The translations under genes were made by a program, and so were the position numbers. The notes under the pieces were generated by a model, which ran no database searches, was not told where the DNA came from, and worked only from the letters and a program-made list of their open reading frames with translations. Shown in pieces: positions 9,553 through 19,325 of a stretch of 40,545 nt of DNA (the stretch's first letter is position 1; every line of letters starts with the position of its first letter). The stretch is from Brenneria salicis ATCC 15712 = DSM 30166 (GTDB lineage Bacteria > Pseudomonadota > Gammaproteobacteria > Enterobacterales > Enterobacteriaceae). The stretch is from NCBI RefSeq assembly GCF_003315515.1, contig NZ_QNRY01000035.1, forward strand, positions 1 to 40,545, read 5' to 3'.

Positions 9553-10545
9553 ATGAAACTGGCAATCTATAGCACCAAGCAATACGACCGTAAATATTTA
9601 GAGCAAGTGAATCAACAATTTGGCTATCAGTTGGAATTTTTTGATTTCATGCTGACATCGCGCACGGCCAAAACCGCGGCGGGCTGTCAGGCGGTATGTA
9701 TTTTCGTCAATGACGATGGCAGCCGCGAAGTATTGGCGGAACTGGCGCAACTGGGCGTTAAAACCCTGGCGCTGCGCTGTGCCGGTTTCAATAATGTCGA
9801 TCTGGAAGCGGCCAGAGAATTGGGCATCAAGGTGGTGCGTGTTCCGGCGTATTCACCGGAAGCGGTGGCTGAGCACGCCGTTGACTTGATGCTGTGCCTT
9901 AACCGCCGCATCCATCGCGCTTACCAGTGCACCCGAGACGCTAACTTCTCCCTGGAAGGGTTGATTAGTTTCAACATGCACAACCGTACCGCCGGCATTA
10001 TCGGTACAGGGAAAATCGGCATTGCCACCATGCGCATTCTGAAAGGTTTCGGTATGCGCCTGCTGGCGTTTGATCCCTACCCGAATCCTCAGGCGCTGGA
10101 ACTGGGGGCGGAATATGTCGATCTGAAAGCGCTTTATGCCCGCGCCGATGTGATTTCACTGCACTGCCCGCTCACGCCGGAAAACCACCATCTGCTCGAT
10201 CGCAACGCCTTTTCACAAATGAAAGACGGCGTGATGATTGTCAACACCAGCCGGGGCGGATTAATTGACTCGCAGGCGGCGATTGATGCGCTGAAACAGC
10301 AGAAAATCGGGGCACTGGGCATGGATGTTTATGAGAATGAACGGGATTTGTTCTTTACCGATAAATCAAACGACGTCATTCAGGACGATGTTTTCCGCCG
10401 CTTATCCGCTTGTCACAATGTGCTGTTTACCGGCCATCAAGCCTTTCTGACCGAGGAAGCTTTGACCAGCATCTCCCAGACAACGCTACATAAACTGAAA
10501 CAAATCAGTCAGGATGAACCCTGCGAGAATCTGCTGAACCCCTGA
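9553..10545 (+). CDS. ldhA: NAD-dependent D-lactate dehydrogenase LdhA (fermentative)
   Basis: A D-2-hydroxyacid dehydrogenase of 330 residues (E. coli LdhA is 329) that reduces pyruvate to D-lactate in the cytosol during fermentation. The Rossmann motif GTGKIG is near 150. The family's catalytic trio is present: Arg in NTSRGGLID, Glu in DVYENERDLF and His in GHQAFLTEEA. The start MKLAIYSTKQYDRKYL matches the family exactly. In E. coli ldhA neighbours ydbH, as it nearly does here with the receptor remnant between them. Downstream it converges on the DUF333 lipoprotein gene across a hairpin. Confidence 0.97.
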   Translation: MKLAIYSTKQYDRKYLEQVNQQFGYQLEFFDFMLTSRTAKTAAGCQAVCIFVNDDGSREVLAELAQLGVKTLALRCAGFNNVDLEAARELGIKVVRVPAYSPEAVAEHAVDLMLCLNRRIHRAYQCTRDANFSLEGLISFNMHNRTAGIIGTGKIGIATMRILKGFGMRLLAFDPYPNPQALELGAEYVDLKALYARADVISLHCPLTPENHHLLDRNAFSQMKDGVMIVNTSRGGLIDSQAAIDALKQQKIGALGMDVYENERDLFFTDKSNDVIQDDVFRRLSACHNVLFTGHQAFLTEEALTSISQTTLHKLKQISQDEPCENLLNP

Positions 10546-10554
10546 ACGCCAACC

Positions 10555-10576
10555 TGCGGCAGTCTCAGGCTGCCGC
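10555..10576. terminator. possible hairpin between convergent ldhA and the DUF333 gene
   Basis: GCGGCAG (10556-10562) pairs with CTGCCGC (10570-10576) around a 7-nt loop, directly after the ldhA stop and before the 3' end of the opposing gene. It lacks a T-run on either side, so termination here is inferred from position only. Confidence 0.3.
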
Positions 10577-10580
10577 AATG

Positions 10581-10865
10581 TCAGCCTGCGGGACACGTCC
10601 CGTTCATCACCGCGCGTTCGTCGCAACGTTTGCCATTCGCCAATTGGCAGGTGCCTACGCTGGCGCCATCCAATTGACGGGAGAGGGCCATCGTTCCGCC
10701 AATCAATGTGCAGTTGACGTCCAACGGGGTGCTGCTTTTCAGCAGTACAACCGAATTTTCATCTAATGCGGGATCCCGTTTATCGACAGCCGCGGCTTTT
10801 TCGCCGCCGCTGCACCCCGCCAATACCAGTGCGGCCACAGTAACCAGCCATTGATACCCTTTCAT
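10581..10865 (-). CDS. DUF333 family lipoprotein
   Basis: A 94-residue lipoprotein: signal peptide MKGYQWLVTVAALVLAGC with a lipobox at LVLAGC, a short linker, then a cysteine-patterned domain (VNC..IGG..., GTCQLANGKRC, NGTC). The spacing fits the DUF333 (PF03891) family of small secreted or lipid-anchored proteins of unknown function. I chose the ATG at 10865, preceded by GGAG at a fair distance, because it gives a clean signal peptide; the frame runs 14 codons further upstream through an inverted repeat. In E. coli the lipoprotein gene beside ldhA is hslJ, but this sequence lacks the META domain and is not HslJ. Confidence 0.75.
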   Translation of the reverse strand: MKGYQWLVTVAALVLAGCSGGEKAAAVDKRDPALDENSVVLLKSSTPLDVNCTLIGGTMALSRQLDGASVGTCQLANGKRCDERAVMNGTCPAG

Positions 10866-10893
10866 TGTCTTGGCTCCAAATCGTGTGGATGAC

Positions 10894-10925
10894 ATCACCC
10901 GACGCAAGGCATTGCATCGGGTGAT
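10894..10925. repeat. inverted repeat upstream of the DUF333 lipoprotein gene
   Basis: ATCACCCGACGCAA (10894-10907) and TTGCATCGGGTGAT (10912-10925) form 14-bp arms with one mismatch around a 4-nt loop. There is no T-run on either side. It sits in the leader between the flavin reductase gene and the lipoprotein gene, so it may be an operator, an RNA stabiliser or a weak attenuator. Confidence 0.45.
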
Positions 10926-11048
10926 ATCGGATAAATCTTAGGATGAAGAATATATTTACCACACCTTATTCGCCGTCACATCAATAAATGCCCCGCGACG
11001 ATGAAAAACCGGGCGTGGTGCGCGGGAAAAGCAATCTGCCTCAAAAGA

Positions 11049-11591
11049 CTATACGCCGTCCGGCAGCTTGGAACGCATCATCTCCTTTCGATCAATCTTT
11101 CCGCCATCCGTGATGAACGTGCCGTCACCAACAGCATGAAGCATGCGCTTCTCAGGGCGCGTGTCATCGAAATAGGCAGCAAGGCCCTCCAGCACCAGAA
11201 TGCCGTGTCGTTCGATAATATCGACAACCCGACACTCAATATTGGCCAGACACTCCTTGATGAGCGGCGCCCGAACATGCTTACCCCGCTGCGGGGTGAG
11301 GTCAAACTGGTGAAACTTATCGGTGTCCTGCCCGGAACATATGCCAACGCCAATCACCGTATCGATCATATCGACGGTGGGAATGGCAATGACGCACTCC
11401 CTGGATGTTTGAAGTGCGGTATAAGAATAGTTCCACGGCCCCGTCGTTATGGCGAAAGTGGCTGAAAAATCCAGAACCATTGTCCATGTGATGGTCATCA
11501 CGTTATCCTGCTGACCATTGTTCGTCGTCACCAGAACAACCGGCCCCGGCTCAATCAATGTGAACGCTTTCTCAAGCGGAAGACTTTGCAT
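11049..11591 (-). CDS. flavin reductase-like (FMN-binding split-barrel) protein
   Basis: A 180-residue protein of the flavin_reductase-like/flavoredoxin family. Typical features are PGPVVLVTTNNGQQDNVMTITW near the N-terminus (the flavin-binding strand pair), followed by a conserved loop with ETT-like TTGPWNYSY and the ECVIAIPT strand. Such proteins bind FMN and reduce flavins or small electron acceptors; the substrate here is unknown. It lies upstream of the DUF333 gene on the same strand with a 183-bp gap, so co-transcription is doubtful. It is divergent from ttcA. Confidence 0.8.
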   Translation of the reverse strand: MQSLPLEKAFTLIEPGPVVLVTTNNGQQDNVMTITWTMVLDFSATFAITTGPWNYSYTALQTSRECVIAIPTVDMIDTVIGVGICSGQDTDKFHQFDLTPQRGKHVRAPLIKECLANIECRVVDIIERHGILVLEGLAAYFDDTRPEKRMLHAVGDGTFITDGGKIDRKEMMRSKLPDGV

Positions 11592-11848
11592 GATTTCATC
11601 CTCCTTTTAGCCCTCGGTCATCGTTTTTAGCCTGTGGTCAAGTATAGGCGTCAGCGCAGGCAAAAATGAGAACCCGATATCAGTAACGCGCATGCGCCAT
11701 CAGGCGATTATCCAATAGCGCTATAAAACGAACTGGTATTCGTCGTCGTAATCCGTACCATACACGTCATACTTATGCAAATATCATCCAATGCATGCCG
11801 TAAATTATTTTGCCGCAGTGATACCCCTTGCCAAAGAGCATATGTAAA

Positions 11849-12784
11849 ATGTCAGAAAAACAAGAGCTTAATCCAAAACAACAATACAATCTCAACAAAC
11901 TTCAGAAGCGTCTGCGTCGTAACGTCGGGGAAGCCATCGCGGATTTCAATATGATTGAAGAAGGCGACCGTATCATGGTTTGTCTGTCCGGCGGCAAAGA
12001 CAGCTTCACCATGTTGGAAATTCTGCGCAATCTGCAACAAAGCGCGCCGGTTAATTTTTCACTGGTCGCCGTCAATCTGGACCAGAAGCAACCCGGTTTT
12101 CCTGAGCATGTATTGCCGCAATACCTTGAGCGTATCGGCGTTGAATACAAGATCGTCGAAGAAAATACCTATGGCATTGTGAAAGAGAAAATTCCAGAAG
12201 GAAAAACCACTTGCTCACTGTGCTCGCGCCTGCGCCGCGGTATTCTGTATCGCACGGCCAGCGAATTGGGCGCGACCAAAATCGCGCTGGGTCACCACCG
12301 TGACGATATTCTGCAAACGCTGTTTCTGAATATGTTCTACGGCGGAAAATTGAAAGGCATGCCGCCGAAACTGATGAGTGACGATGGCAAGCATGTGGTG
12401 ATCCGTCCACTTGCCTACTGTCGTGAGAAAGATATCGAACGCTTTGCCGACGCGCGCCAGTATCCGATCATCCCCTGTAATCTCTGTGGTTCACAGCCTA
12501 ATCTGCAACGTCAGGTGATCAAAGATATGCTGCGGGACTGGGATAAACATTATCCTGGCCGTATCGAAACCATGTTCAGCGCGATGCAGAATGTGGTGCC
12601 TTCTCATCTCGCCGACCATACGCTGTTTGATTTTAAAAGCATTCAACACGGCGGCGAAGTGATTGACGGCGGCGATTTGGCGTTCGATCGCGAAACGTTG
12701 CCATCGCAGCCGGTTGGCTGGCAACCGGAAGATGATGAGGATACCCCGTCTCAGACCAGGCTCGATGTACTGGAAATCAAATAA
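11849..12784 (+). CDS. ttcA: tRNA-cytidine(32) 2-sulfurtransferase TtcA
   Basis: 311 residues, the same length as E. coli TtcA. It thiolates cytidine 32 in certain tRNAs using ATP and an iron-sulfur cluster. Motifs: PP-loop SGGKDS at 47-52 for ATP activation; CSLC with Cys122 and Cys125; and PCNLCGS near 209-215, which supplies the further cluster cysteine. The frame can be read from a TTG at 11828, but ATG 11849 matches the family length. Downstream lie the fnrS small RNA (opposite strand) and zntB; the E. coli helicase gene dbpA of this neighbourhood is not present. Confidence 0.96.
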   Translation: MSEKQELNPKQQYNLNKLQKRLRRNVGEAIADFNMIEEGDRIMVCLSGGKDSFTMLEILRNLQQSAPVNFSLVAVNLDQKQPGFPEHVLPQYLERIGVEYKIVEENTYGIVKEKIPEGKTTCSLCSRLRRGILYRTASELGATKIALGHHRDDILQTLFLNMFYGGKLKGMPPKLMSDDGKHVVIRPLAYCREKDIERFADARQYPIIPCNLCGSQPNLQRQVIKDMLRDWDKHYPGRIETMFSAMQNVVPSHLADHTLFDFKSIQHGGEVIDGGDLAFDRETLPSQPVGWQPEDDEDTPSQTRLDVLEIK

Positions 12785-12822
12785 AGAATTAAAAACGAAA
12801 TGGGTACTGAGGTGGAAAGCCC

Positions 12823-12942
12823 AAAAAAATGCCGACGAAATCGTCGGCATGGTGTGAATCAATTGTGCTATGCAGTAATTCAAAAAAGGAAGTAAGACAA
12901 TTTGGAGCGCAACGCCCATCGCTTGACGTTGCATTCACCTGC
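12823..12942 (-). ncRNA. fnrS: FnrS small regulatory RNA
   Basis: Read on the minus strand from 12942, the sequence starts GCAGGTGAATGCAACGTCAA and continues through GGGCGTTGCGCTCC, a CTTACTTCCTTTTTTGAATT single-stranded part and GCATAGCACAATTGATTC. It ends in the terminator hairpin ATGCCGACGA-TT-TCGTCGGCAT followed by seven T. This matches my recollection of E. coli FnrS almost base for base, differing mainly in the terminator loop. FnrS is an Hfq-dependent RNA made without oxygen that represses genes for aerobic metabolism. Its location beside zntB is conserved with E. coli. An FNR box lies at the expected distance upstream. Confidence 0.95.
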
Positions 12943-12977
12943 ACGAAGGATAGTGCCGTACTGTTATGTGAAAAATG

Positions 12978-12991
12978 TTGATATTGCTCAA
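12978..12991 (-). promoter_or_regulatory. FNR box of the fnrS promoter
   Basis: Minus strand TTGAGCAATATCAA matches the FNR consensus TTGAT-N4-ATCAA with one mismatch. Its centre is about 42.5 bp upstream of the predicted fnrS start, the class II activator position. A -10-like TATCCT lies at 12947-12952. Confidence 0.88.
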
Positions 12992-13059
12992 GTTAACCGT
13001 GAGTTTTCCGCTAACCGGTAAACTGTGTGATAAAACGCACAATAACTATTCGTTGACAC

Positions 13060-14043
13060 TCATAACCATTTACTGCGTTTTAACCACCATGCAACGCCGC
13101 AAACCAATAGTACCAACATCAAACAGAACGTTGCGAAGCCAAATCGGGAGTCGCCCCCCGGAATCCCCCCCAAATTGACGCCAAATAGCCCGGTAAGAAA
13201 CGTTGTCGGTAGGAAAACCATCGCCAGCAGCGACATAGTGTAGGTTCTGCGACTCAGCGCCTCCGTTATCTGTGTGGTAATTTCATCTGATAACACAGCG
13301 GTACGCGCAATACTTGCATCCAGATCTTCCAGCCCGCGCCCCAGTCTATCGGCGATTTCCTGCATTCGCCGCCGATCGTCATCCTGCATCCAGGGCAACT
13401 TCTCACCGGAAAGGCGCGAAAAAACATCGCGCTGCGGCGTCATATAGCGTCGTAATACAATTAACTGCTTGCGAATGAGCGCCAGTTCTCCGCGCGGCAT
13501 GATTTTTTGCTCCAGCAAGTTCTCTTCCAGATCGATGATTTTTTCATGTAAATCATCAATAAACTCACTGGTATGGTCGGTGATCGACTCCGCAATCGAT
13601 ACCAGCCAGCTTCCGCTGTCGGTCGGTCCGATCCCTTCTTTGAGTTCGGTCAACACTTCATCAATAGCCAGCACTTTACGCCGCCGCGTCGAAATAATGA
13701 GCTTATCGGTAATAAAAACCCGGATCGCGACCAGTTGGTCAGGGCGGGCATCCGCATTCAGGTTGATGCTGCGCAGCGTAATCATTGTGCCATCACCCAG
13801 CCGGGTGACTCTGGGACGAACGCTCTCGCCGGATAGCGCGTCACGCACGCTGTCCGGCACCAGATGGGTATCGCTCAACCAACGGGCGCTGATTGGCAGC
13901 GTCGAATCGAGATGCAACCAGCAAGGCCGGACGCTGTTAATCACCTCTTTATCGCCGATAGGCGCCACGCCGCCTTGCCCATCTAATTGATAGGCATAAA
14001 CCGCACCGGTATGTTGCAACACGTCTCCTTCAAATGATTCCAT
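13060..14043 (-). CDS. zntB: zinc transport protein ZntB (CorA family)
   Basis: 327 residues, identical in length to E. coli ZntB. It is a pentameric inner-membrane zinc transporter of the CorA/MIT family: a large cytoplasmic N-terminal domain with a long coiled helix (about 150-250), then two C-terminal membrane segments separated by the GVN signature ([12 protein letters not shown], near 290-300). The start ATG at 14043 lies only 7 bp after the mppA stop, so it is probably co-transcribed with mppA. FnrS starts about 120 bp beyond its 3' end on the same strand but has its own promoter. Confidence 0.95.
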   Translation of the reverse strand: MESFEGDVLQHTGAVYAYQLDGQGGVAPIGDKEVINSVRPCWLHLDSTLPISARWLSDTHLVPDSVRDALSGESVRPRVTRLGDGTMITLRSINLNADARPDQLVAIRVFITDKLIISTRRRKVLAIDEVLTELKEGIGPTDSGSWLVSIAESITDHTSEFIDDLHEKIIDLEENLLEQKIMPRGELALIRKQLIVLRRYMTPQRDVFSRLSGEKLPWMQDDDRRRMQEIADRLGRGLEDLDASIARTAVLSDEITTQITEALSRRTYTMSLLAMVFLPTTFLTGLFGVNLGGIPGGDSRFGFATFCLMLVLLVCGVAWWLKRSKWL

Positions 14044-14050
14044 GCTTGCC

Positions 14051-15670
14051 TCAATGTTTCACGATATTGAGCATATGGCTGTAAGCGACATCCTCAGGAT
14101 TGGTGATGGGATAGCCCTTGACCCACGGCTTGATCAAACGTCCGTTGGTGTATTGATAGATCGGTGCGATGGGCGCTTGTTCCATCAGGATTTTCTCCGC
14201 CCGGTCGTAATCGGCATTCAACAGTTTGGCATCGGTTTGATTGCCCGCCTCCTCCAGCAAACGGTCATAATCAGCGTAGTTAAACCGGGCGATATTTCCG
14301 CTGTGCCGCGACGTTAATAACGACAGGAACGTGGATGCTTCATTATAATCCCCCACCCAGGATGCTCTGACCACATCGAAATTACCGCTGTTGCGACTGT
14401 CGATATACGTTTGCCATTCCTGATTGGATAAACGCACGTTCACGCCCAGCTTGGTCTTCCACATGGAAGCAATGGCGATGGCAATCTTCTGATGGTTTTC
14501 CGATGTGTTATACAGCAGGGATAATGTCAGGGGTTTACCGGGGCCGTAGCCTGCCGCCGCCAGCAACGCTTTCGCCTGCGCATCCAACTCGGCCTGAGTA
14601 TATTGCTGTAACTCGCTCTCGGTTGGCGTAAATCCGGCGGTGACATCCGGTGTAAAGTGATAGGCCGGTTTCTCGCCGGTTCCCAGCACTTTTTCCGCAA
14701 TAATTTTCCGGTCGATGGCATAAGACAACGCTTTGCGCACCCGCGCATCATGGGTTGGCGCGCGCTGGGTATTAAAGGCGTAGTAATACGTTCCCAGTTG
14801 CTCAGGGGTATAGACCTGACCGGGCAGATCTTTCAACAGTTTATGATACTGGTTTTTGGGAAACGATTCGGTGATGTCGATATCCCCGGACAGATAGCGC
14901 TTTGTCGCATTCGATTCCTGATTGATCGGCACAAACGTAACTTTGGTTAACTGGGTATTGGCATGATCCCAGTAATACTCGTTTGGCGTCATCACCAGTT
15001 TTTCATTGACGACCCGCTGTTGTAGCCTGAAGGCGCCATTACCCACCAGATTACCCGGCTTGGTCCAATCATTGCCGTACTTCTCTACCGTTGCCTGATG
15101 AACCGGAAACAAGCTGAAGTTTGCCAACAGACTGACAAAATAAGGCACGGGTTTGTCAAGTTGCACGCTAAGCGTGTGATCATTAATCGCCGTGACGCCG
15201 AGTTTCTCCGCCGGCATTTTACCGTCGATAATCTGCCCGGCGTTCACTATCCCGGCAAGACGGGCAAACCAGGCAAAAGGCGATGAGTTTTCCGGTGAAA
15301 CCAGACGCCGCCAGCTATAGACAAAATCTCCGGCGGTGACCGGATCGCCATTTGACCAACGGGCATCTTCACGCAGAATAAAGGTGAATGTACGGTTATC
15401 GTTGTTTTGCCAGCGCAGAGCGACAACAGGCACAATATTGCCGTTGGCGTCCTGATTGACCAGCCCTTCAAACAAATCGCGCGCCACCTGCGCTTCTGGC
15501 AAACCAACCGCTTTTATCGGATCCAACGAGGCGGGTTCATCTTTGATATGGCGTACAATTTCCTGTTTCGCGGCTAACACGGTTCCGGGCGGAACCTGCG
15601 CCGCACCAGCACTGCCTGTCAATATCGCCAAAAGCACCGCATAGCGAAAAGAATGCCCCTTTTTCATCAT
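14051..15670 (-). CDS. mppA: periplasmic oligopeptide/murein tripeptide-binding protein MppA
   Basis: A type-5 solute-binding protein (SBP_bac_5, OppA/MppA family) of 539 residues, close to E. coli MppA (537). It captures murein tripeptide in the periplasm for import through the Opp permease. The signal peptide begins [19 protein letters not shown] and is probably cleaved near AGA-AQ. Family landmarks include [24 protein letters not shown] and [10 protein letters not shown]. The open frame extends 49 codons upstream, but only the ATG pair at 15665-15670 gives a signal peptide, with AAGGG upstream. MppA rather than OppA is inferred from length, the adjacent zntB/tpx/tyrR order and the absence of opp permease genes. 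Confidence 0.87.
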   Translation of the reverse strand: MMKKGHSFRYAVLLAILTGSAGAAQVPPGTVLAAKQEIVRHIKDEPASLDPIKAVGLPEAQVARDLFEGLVNQDANGNIVPVVALRWQNNDNRTFTFILREDARWSNGDPVTAGDFVYSWRRLVSPENSSPFAWFARLAGIVNAGQIIDGKMPAEKLGVTAINDHTLSVQLDKPVPYFVSLLANFSLFPVHQATVEKYGNDWTKPGNLVGNGAFRLQQRVVNEKLVMTPNEYYWDHANTQLTKVTFVPINQESNATKRYLSGDIDITESFPKNQYHKLLKDLPGQVYTPEQLGTYYYAFNTQRAPTHDARVRKALSYAIDRKIIAEKVLGTGEKPAYHFTPDVTAGFTPTESELQQYTQAELDAQAKALLAAAGYGPGKPLTLSLLYNTSENHQKIAIAIASMWKTKLGVNVRLSNQEWQTYIDSRNSGNFDVVRASWVGDYNEASTFLSLLTSRHSGNIARFNYADYDRLLEEAGNQTDAKLLNADYDRAEKILMEQAPIAPIYQYTNGRLIKPWVKGYPITNPEDVAYSHMLNIVKH

Positions 15671-16043
15671 GATTTGACCCTTAGCGATTAAAACGCCGTT
15701 CCGTGCGATTGAATAATGTTCGGATAAGGCGGCCAGGCGCCGTCCCGAAAACCAATTAATGGTGAAATAACTGAAAAACATAATAGCTAATAAATCGCTC
15801 AGGCATCTACTTGTCATCTCCAGTCCTTGCCACGCGCGATATCAGCGCGCAAACCAAAGCGCCGGGTGAATGGATGACGAAACTTAATCCGGCCTGGGTT
15901 GTCTTTTTTCGTGAGCCACTGGTTTTTATAACGAGCCATTGCTAACGCGCTATTGCGAAACGCGCCAGCATTTTTTGTATCAATGTTGCTAATGTTGCCC
16001 TAAACTGGCCGCGTGTTAACAACCTGTAATTAAGGACGCATAC
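15671..16043. other. divergent intergenic region between mppA and tpx
   Basis: A 373-bp region that must carry the promoters of mppA (leftward) and tpx (rightward). No gene is supported; the part up to 15817 is only an upstream extension of the mppA frame. The tpx ribosome-binding site AAGGA is visible at 16033-16037. No strong palindrome or known operator stood out. Confidence 0.6.
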
Positions 16044-16547
16044 ATGTCACAGAACGTACATTTTCAAGGCAACCCGGTATCGCTGGCAGGATCGTTTCCC
16101 GTCAAGGGAAGCAAAGCCCCCGCTTTTACACTGGTTGGCAAAGACCTGTCAGATATCGCACTCAGTAACTATGCGGGCAAACGCAAAATCCTGAACATCT
16201 TCCCAAGCATCGATACTGGCGTTTGCGCTACGTCCGTGCGTAAATTCAACCAACTGGGTTCTGAACTGGATAACACTGTTGTTCTGTGTATCTCTTCCGA
16301 CCTGCCGTTTGCGCAATCCCGCTTTTGCGGATCAGAAGGTCTGAACAACGTGGTTGTGCTGTCTACATTGCGTGGCGCCGAGTTCAAAGAAACCTATGGC
16401 GTCGCTATTGCTGACGGCCCATTGAAAGGTTTGAGCGCCCGTGCAGTGGTTGTTCTGGATGAGAACGACAATGTGCTGCATAGCGAGTTGGTGAACGAAA
16501 TCACCACCGAACCCGATTACGACGCGGCGCTGGCCGTGCTGAAGTAA
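16044..16547 (+). CDS. tpx: thiol peroxidase Tpx
   Basis: An atypical 2-Cys peroxiredoxin of 167 residues (E. coli Tpx 168) that reduces alkyl hydroperoxides in the periplasm or cytosol using thioredoxin. The peroxidatic Cys61 lies in [15 protein letters not shown], and the resolving Cys95 in [10 protein letters not shown]; both are at the family's exact positions. The start ATG has AAGGA at a normal distance. Convergent with tyrR, as in E. coli, and closed by a strong terminator. Confidence 0.97.
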   Translation: MSQNVHFQGNPVSLAGSFPVKGSKAPAFTLVGKDLSDIALSNYAGKRKILNIFPSIDTGVCATSVRKFNQLGSELDNTVVLCISSDLPFAQSRFCGSEGLNNVVVLSTLRGAEFKETYGVAIADGPLKGLSARAVVVLDENDNVLHSELVNEITTEPDYDAALAVLK

Positions 16548-16552
16548 TCACC

Positions 16553-16583
16553 AACAACGGCTGCGCCCGCAGCCGTTGTTTTT
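16553..16583 (+). terminator. intrinsic terminator of tpx
   Basis: AACAACGGCTGC (16553-16564) pairs with GCAGCCGTTGTT (16569-16580), followed by TTT. The 12-bp stem ends at the tyrR stop codon (16582-16584), so the two convergent genes share this boundary. The T-run is on the plus strand, so it serves tpx. Confidence 0.85.
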
Positions 16584-18150
16584 ACTCCTCGGCCTCACCG
16601 GTCGTCTTGCGCTGACTCAGCCCATATTCCCGCAATTTATTGGCAATCGCCGTATGTGATACGCCAAGGCGTTTGGCCAGTTTACGCGTGCTGGGGTAGC
16701 TCTGGTACAGGCGGGTTAACACGGCGCGTTCAAAACGTTTGCTGATGTCATCCAGCGATCCCGCCAGCATTTCCTCGCTTTGGGGAACATCAAACGTGAA
16801 GGCCGGCAGATCGATATCCTGTATTCGCAGTTCATGGCCGTCCAACTGCGTCAAGGCCCGATAGAGGGTGTTTTTCAATTGACGGACATTGCCCGGCCAT
16901 CCGTATTGCGGCAAAAACTGTCGCAAATCGGCAGCCAGTTTGGGGCGCGGAATGCCCTGCTCATCGGCAAAACGTGCGACGAACAGTTCGGTCAGCGGCA
17001 TGATATCAGCCGGACGCTCACGCAGCGGCGGTAGTGTTAGCGTCAGCACATTGAGGCGGTAATAGAGATCTTCCCTGAATTCGCCGCGCTGCACCATTTC
17101 CAGCAGGTTTTTCTGCGTTGCGCAAATCACCCGGACATCCACGTGCATTTCATGATCTTCGCCCACCCGACGAAAGGTGCCGTCGTTCAGGAAGCGCAGC
17201 AATTTGGTTTGCATCTGTGCGGACATTTCGCCCACTTCATCCAGCAGCACCGATCCGCCGTTCGCCTGCTCGAAAAATCCTTTCTTGCCTTCCAGCGCAT
17301 TGAGATAAGCGCCCGGCGCATGACCGTATAGTTCACTTTCCATCACTTCATCAGGTAAGGCGGCGCAGTTCAACGCCAGAAAGGGTTGTTTGCCGCGCGG
17401 CCCGCGTAAATGACAGGCGCGGGCCAGTATATCTTTGCCGGTTCCGGTATCACCGACAATCAACAGCGGCGCATCGAGCATCGCCAGCTTGCGCGCCTGC
17501 TCAACAACCTGCCGCATATTGGGGCTGACCGCTACGATGTGCGCAAACGCGTTGTCATCATTCACTGACAGATCTTGTAATTGCCGCCCCATGCGCACGG
17601 CGGATTTCAGCATCACCAGCGCGCCCGCCGTGGTCATGTTGCCTTCATCGTCGTCCAGATGAATGGGCGTCATCTCCAACAGGAAATCCTGTCCGCGGAT
17701 CATCACGCGCTCCGTCACCGTCCTGCCGTGGCGTTCCAGCCCCGCCGTAACGTTATACCCCGGAATCAATGCGTCAATGGTCAGGTTGCGGATGTTCTCA
17801 GCGGACTGATCAAACAGCGTCAGCGCGGACGGATTAAACAGTTCTATCTTGCCGCGCCTGTCAAGCGAAAGCACGGGCTCAGGCATGGATTCCAGCAACG
17901 CGGACACGGCGCGGTGTTCTCGTTCCGACGGCATAAAGGCCACCGAACGAACATCGTTGACGCCTTCAATGCGGCGAATTTCCGCCATCAACACGCGAAA
18001 AGCATCAAAATCCAGCGAAGCAAAATTAAGATAAATACGACCAATGGGCGCAATCTCGATGCCGCGCAAATCAAGATTGCGCGACGCCAGAAGATCCAAT
18101 AATTCGTGGGTCAGACCAATACGGTCTTCACAAAAAACTTCCAGACGCAT
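16582..18150 (-). CDS. tyrR: transcriptional regulator TyrR
   Basis: The aromatic amino-acid regulator, 522 residues (E. coli 513). Order: ACT domain (1-75), PAS domain (about 78-190), AAA+ domain with Walker A GDTGTGKD (about 233-240), and a Fis-type helix-turn-helix at the C-terminus (STRKLAKRLGVSHTAIANKL). The sigma-54 contact motif GAFTGA is replaced by GAYLNA, as expected for TyrR, which acts with sigma-70 polymerase; this loop accounts for most of the extra length over the E. coli protein. I chose ATG 18150 rather than the TTG one codon upstream. It lies downstream of ycjF on the same strand. Confidence 0.96.
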   Translation of the reverse strand: MRLEVFCEDRIGLTHELLDLLASRNLDLRGIEIAPIGRIYLNFASLDFDAFRVLMAEIRRIEGVNDVRSVAFMPSEREHRAVSALLESMPEPVLSLDRRGKIELFNPSALTLFDQSAENIRNLTIDALIPGYNVTAGLERHGRTVTERVMIRGQDFLLEMTPIHLDDDEGNMTTAGALVMLKSAVRMGRQLQDLSVNDDNAFAHIVAVSPNMRQVVEQARKLAMLDAPLLIVGDTGTGKDILARACHLRGPRGKQPFLALNCAALPDEVMESELYGHAPGAYLNALEGKKGFFEQANGGSVLLDEVGEMSAQMQTKLLRFLNDGTFRRVGEDHEMHVDVRVICATQKNLLEMVQRGEFREDLYYRLNVLTLTLPPLRERPADIMPLTELFVARFADEQGIPRPKLAADLRQFLPQYGWPGNVRQLKNTLYRALTQLDGHELRIQDIDLPAFTFDVPQSEEMLAGSLDDISKRFERAVLTRLYQSYPSTRKLAKRLGVSHTAIANKLREYGLSQRKTTGEAEE

Positions 18151-18281
18151 CAACGACTACCTTCTTCAACAGGTGCGACAGGCTAATAGGCAATGATAAT
18201 ACCCTTTCGGCTGGCACGGATGAAGCGAAGTGGCAGCAAAAGTTGACAGTCATGGAATATTTTCCGTATTGCGCCGCCGGA

Positions 18282-19325
18282 TCAGCGGGTTTTCTGCAAG
18301 GTTGCCTTCACCTGTCCGATCAATTCATGGCGGAAATCGCCCAGACGCGGCTTATCATCCAGCCAGGGCAACGGTCGGCACAGTTCCATCGCCTTGATGC
18401 CCAAACGCGCGGTAAGCAGGCCCGCGCCGATGCCCTGCGCTGCACGGGCGGAAAGACGCGCGGCCAAATCCTGCGACATCCAGTCCATGCCGATTTCCCG
18501 CACCAGTTCAGATGCGCCGGCGAACGCAATGTTCAGCAACACCAGACGAAACAGACGAATACGGCTGAAATAGCCTAATTCAATGCCATAGAGCGCCGCA
18601 ATCCGATTGATCAGCCGCAGATTGCGCCAGGCGATAAACGCCATATCCACCAGCGCCAGCGGACTGACGGCAATCATCAGTGTGGATTCCGCCGCCGAAC
18701 GGCTGATTTCCCGCCGTGCCTGACTATCCAGCACCGGTTGCACCAAGCGGGCATACAGTTCCAGCACCTCACGATCATTATGGGTTTCATGCAGAGAAGC
18801 CTGCCAACGTTGCATCACCGGATGCCCCTTATCCAGCCCGGCCTGGCGCGCCAGTTTTTCACAAAACTCACGCCCTTTTCCCACGCCGTGGCTATGCAGC
18901 AAATCACGCGCCACATCGCGTTCTTCCGACCGCTCACGCAAGCGATAAAGGCGTCGCCACTCGACGGCCAGCGATCCGACGCCCGCCGCCACAATCAGGC
19001 TGCCGGCCGCGATACCGCCCAGCGCGATCCAATCCTGCTGTATCCAGGCGTTATGCAGCGATTGCACCCCCTGCGCCACGGCGCTGACGCCAAACAGCGT
19101 CAGCCCCGCCATGACCATCCGCCGCCACAGACTGCGTTTAGGTCGCAGCGCGGCGCTGACCACTTCCTCGGCCACCCCCTCTTCCGGTACTTCCTGTTCC
19201 CGGCTGACAGGCGCAAAACGCGCGGCCTCCTGCTCGTCAAACGATACATTGGCGCGTAATTGCGGCTGAGGTTCCGCTGGCGAGGCTTTATCAAACGTCA
19301 TTCGCGGTTTCAGTGGTTCGGTCAT
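18282..19325 (-). CDS. ycjF: YcjF, DUF697 inner-membrane protein
   Basis: 347 residues (E. coli YcjF 353), TIGR01620/DUF697 family. The N-terminal ~70 residues are charged and probably disordered. Two membrane segments follow near 70-120 ([18 protein letters not shown] and [20 protein letters not shown]), then a helical C-terminal DUF697 domain. The start codon overlaps the ycjX stop (ATGA), so the two are translationally coupled. In E. coli the pair belongs to the Psp regulon and its molecular role is not well defined. Confidence 0.93.
   Translation of the reverse strand: MTEPLKPRMTFDKASPAEPQPQLRANVSFDEQEAARFAPVSREQEVPEEGVAEEVVSAALRPKRSLWRRMVMAGLTLFGVSAVAQGVQSLHNAWIQQDWIALGGIAAGSLIVAAGVGSLAVEWRRLYRLRERSEERDVARDLLHSHGVGKGREFCEKLARQAGLDKGHPVMQRWQASLHETHNDREVLELYARLVQPVLDSQARREISRSAAESTLMIAVSPLALVDMAFIAWRNLRLINRIAALYGIELGYFSRIRLFRLVLLNIAFAGASELVREIGMDWMSQDLAARLSARAAQGIGAGLLTARLGIKAMELCRPLPWLDDKPRLGDFRHELIGQVKATLQKTR

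Noticed and set aside
10581..10865. Identification of the lipoprotein gene beside ldhA as hslJ
   Set aside because: Position fits E. coli hslJ, but the protein is shorter and carries the cysteine pattern of DUF333 rather than a META domain.
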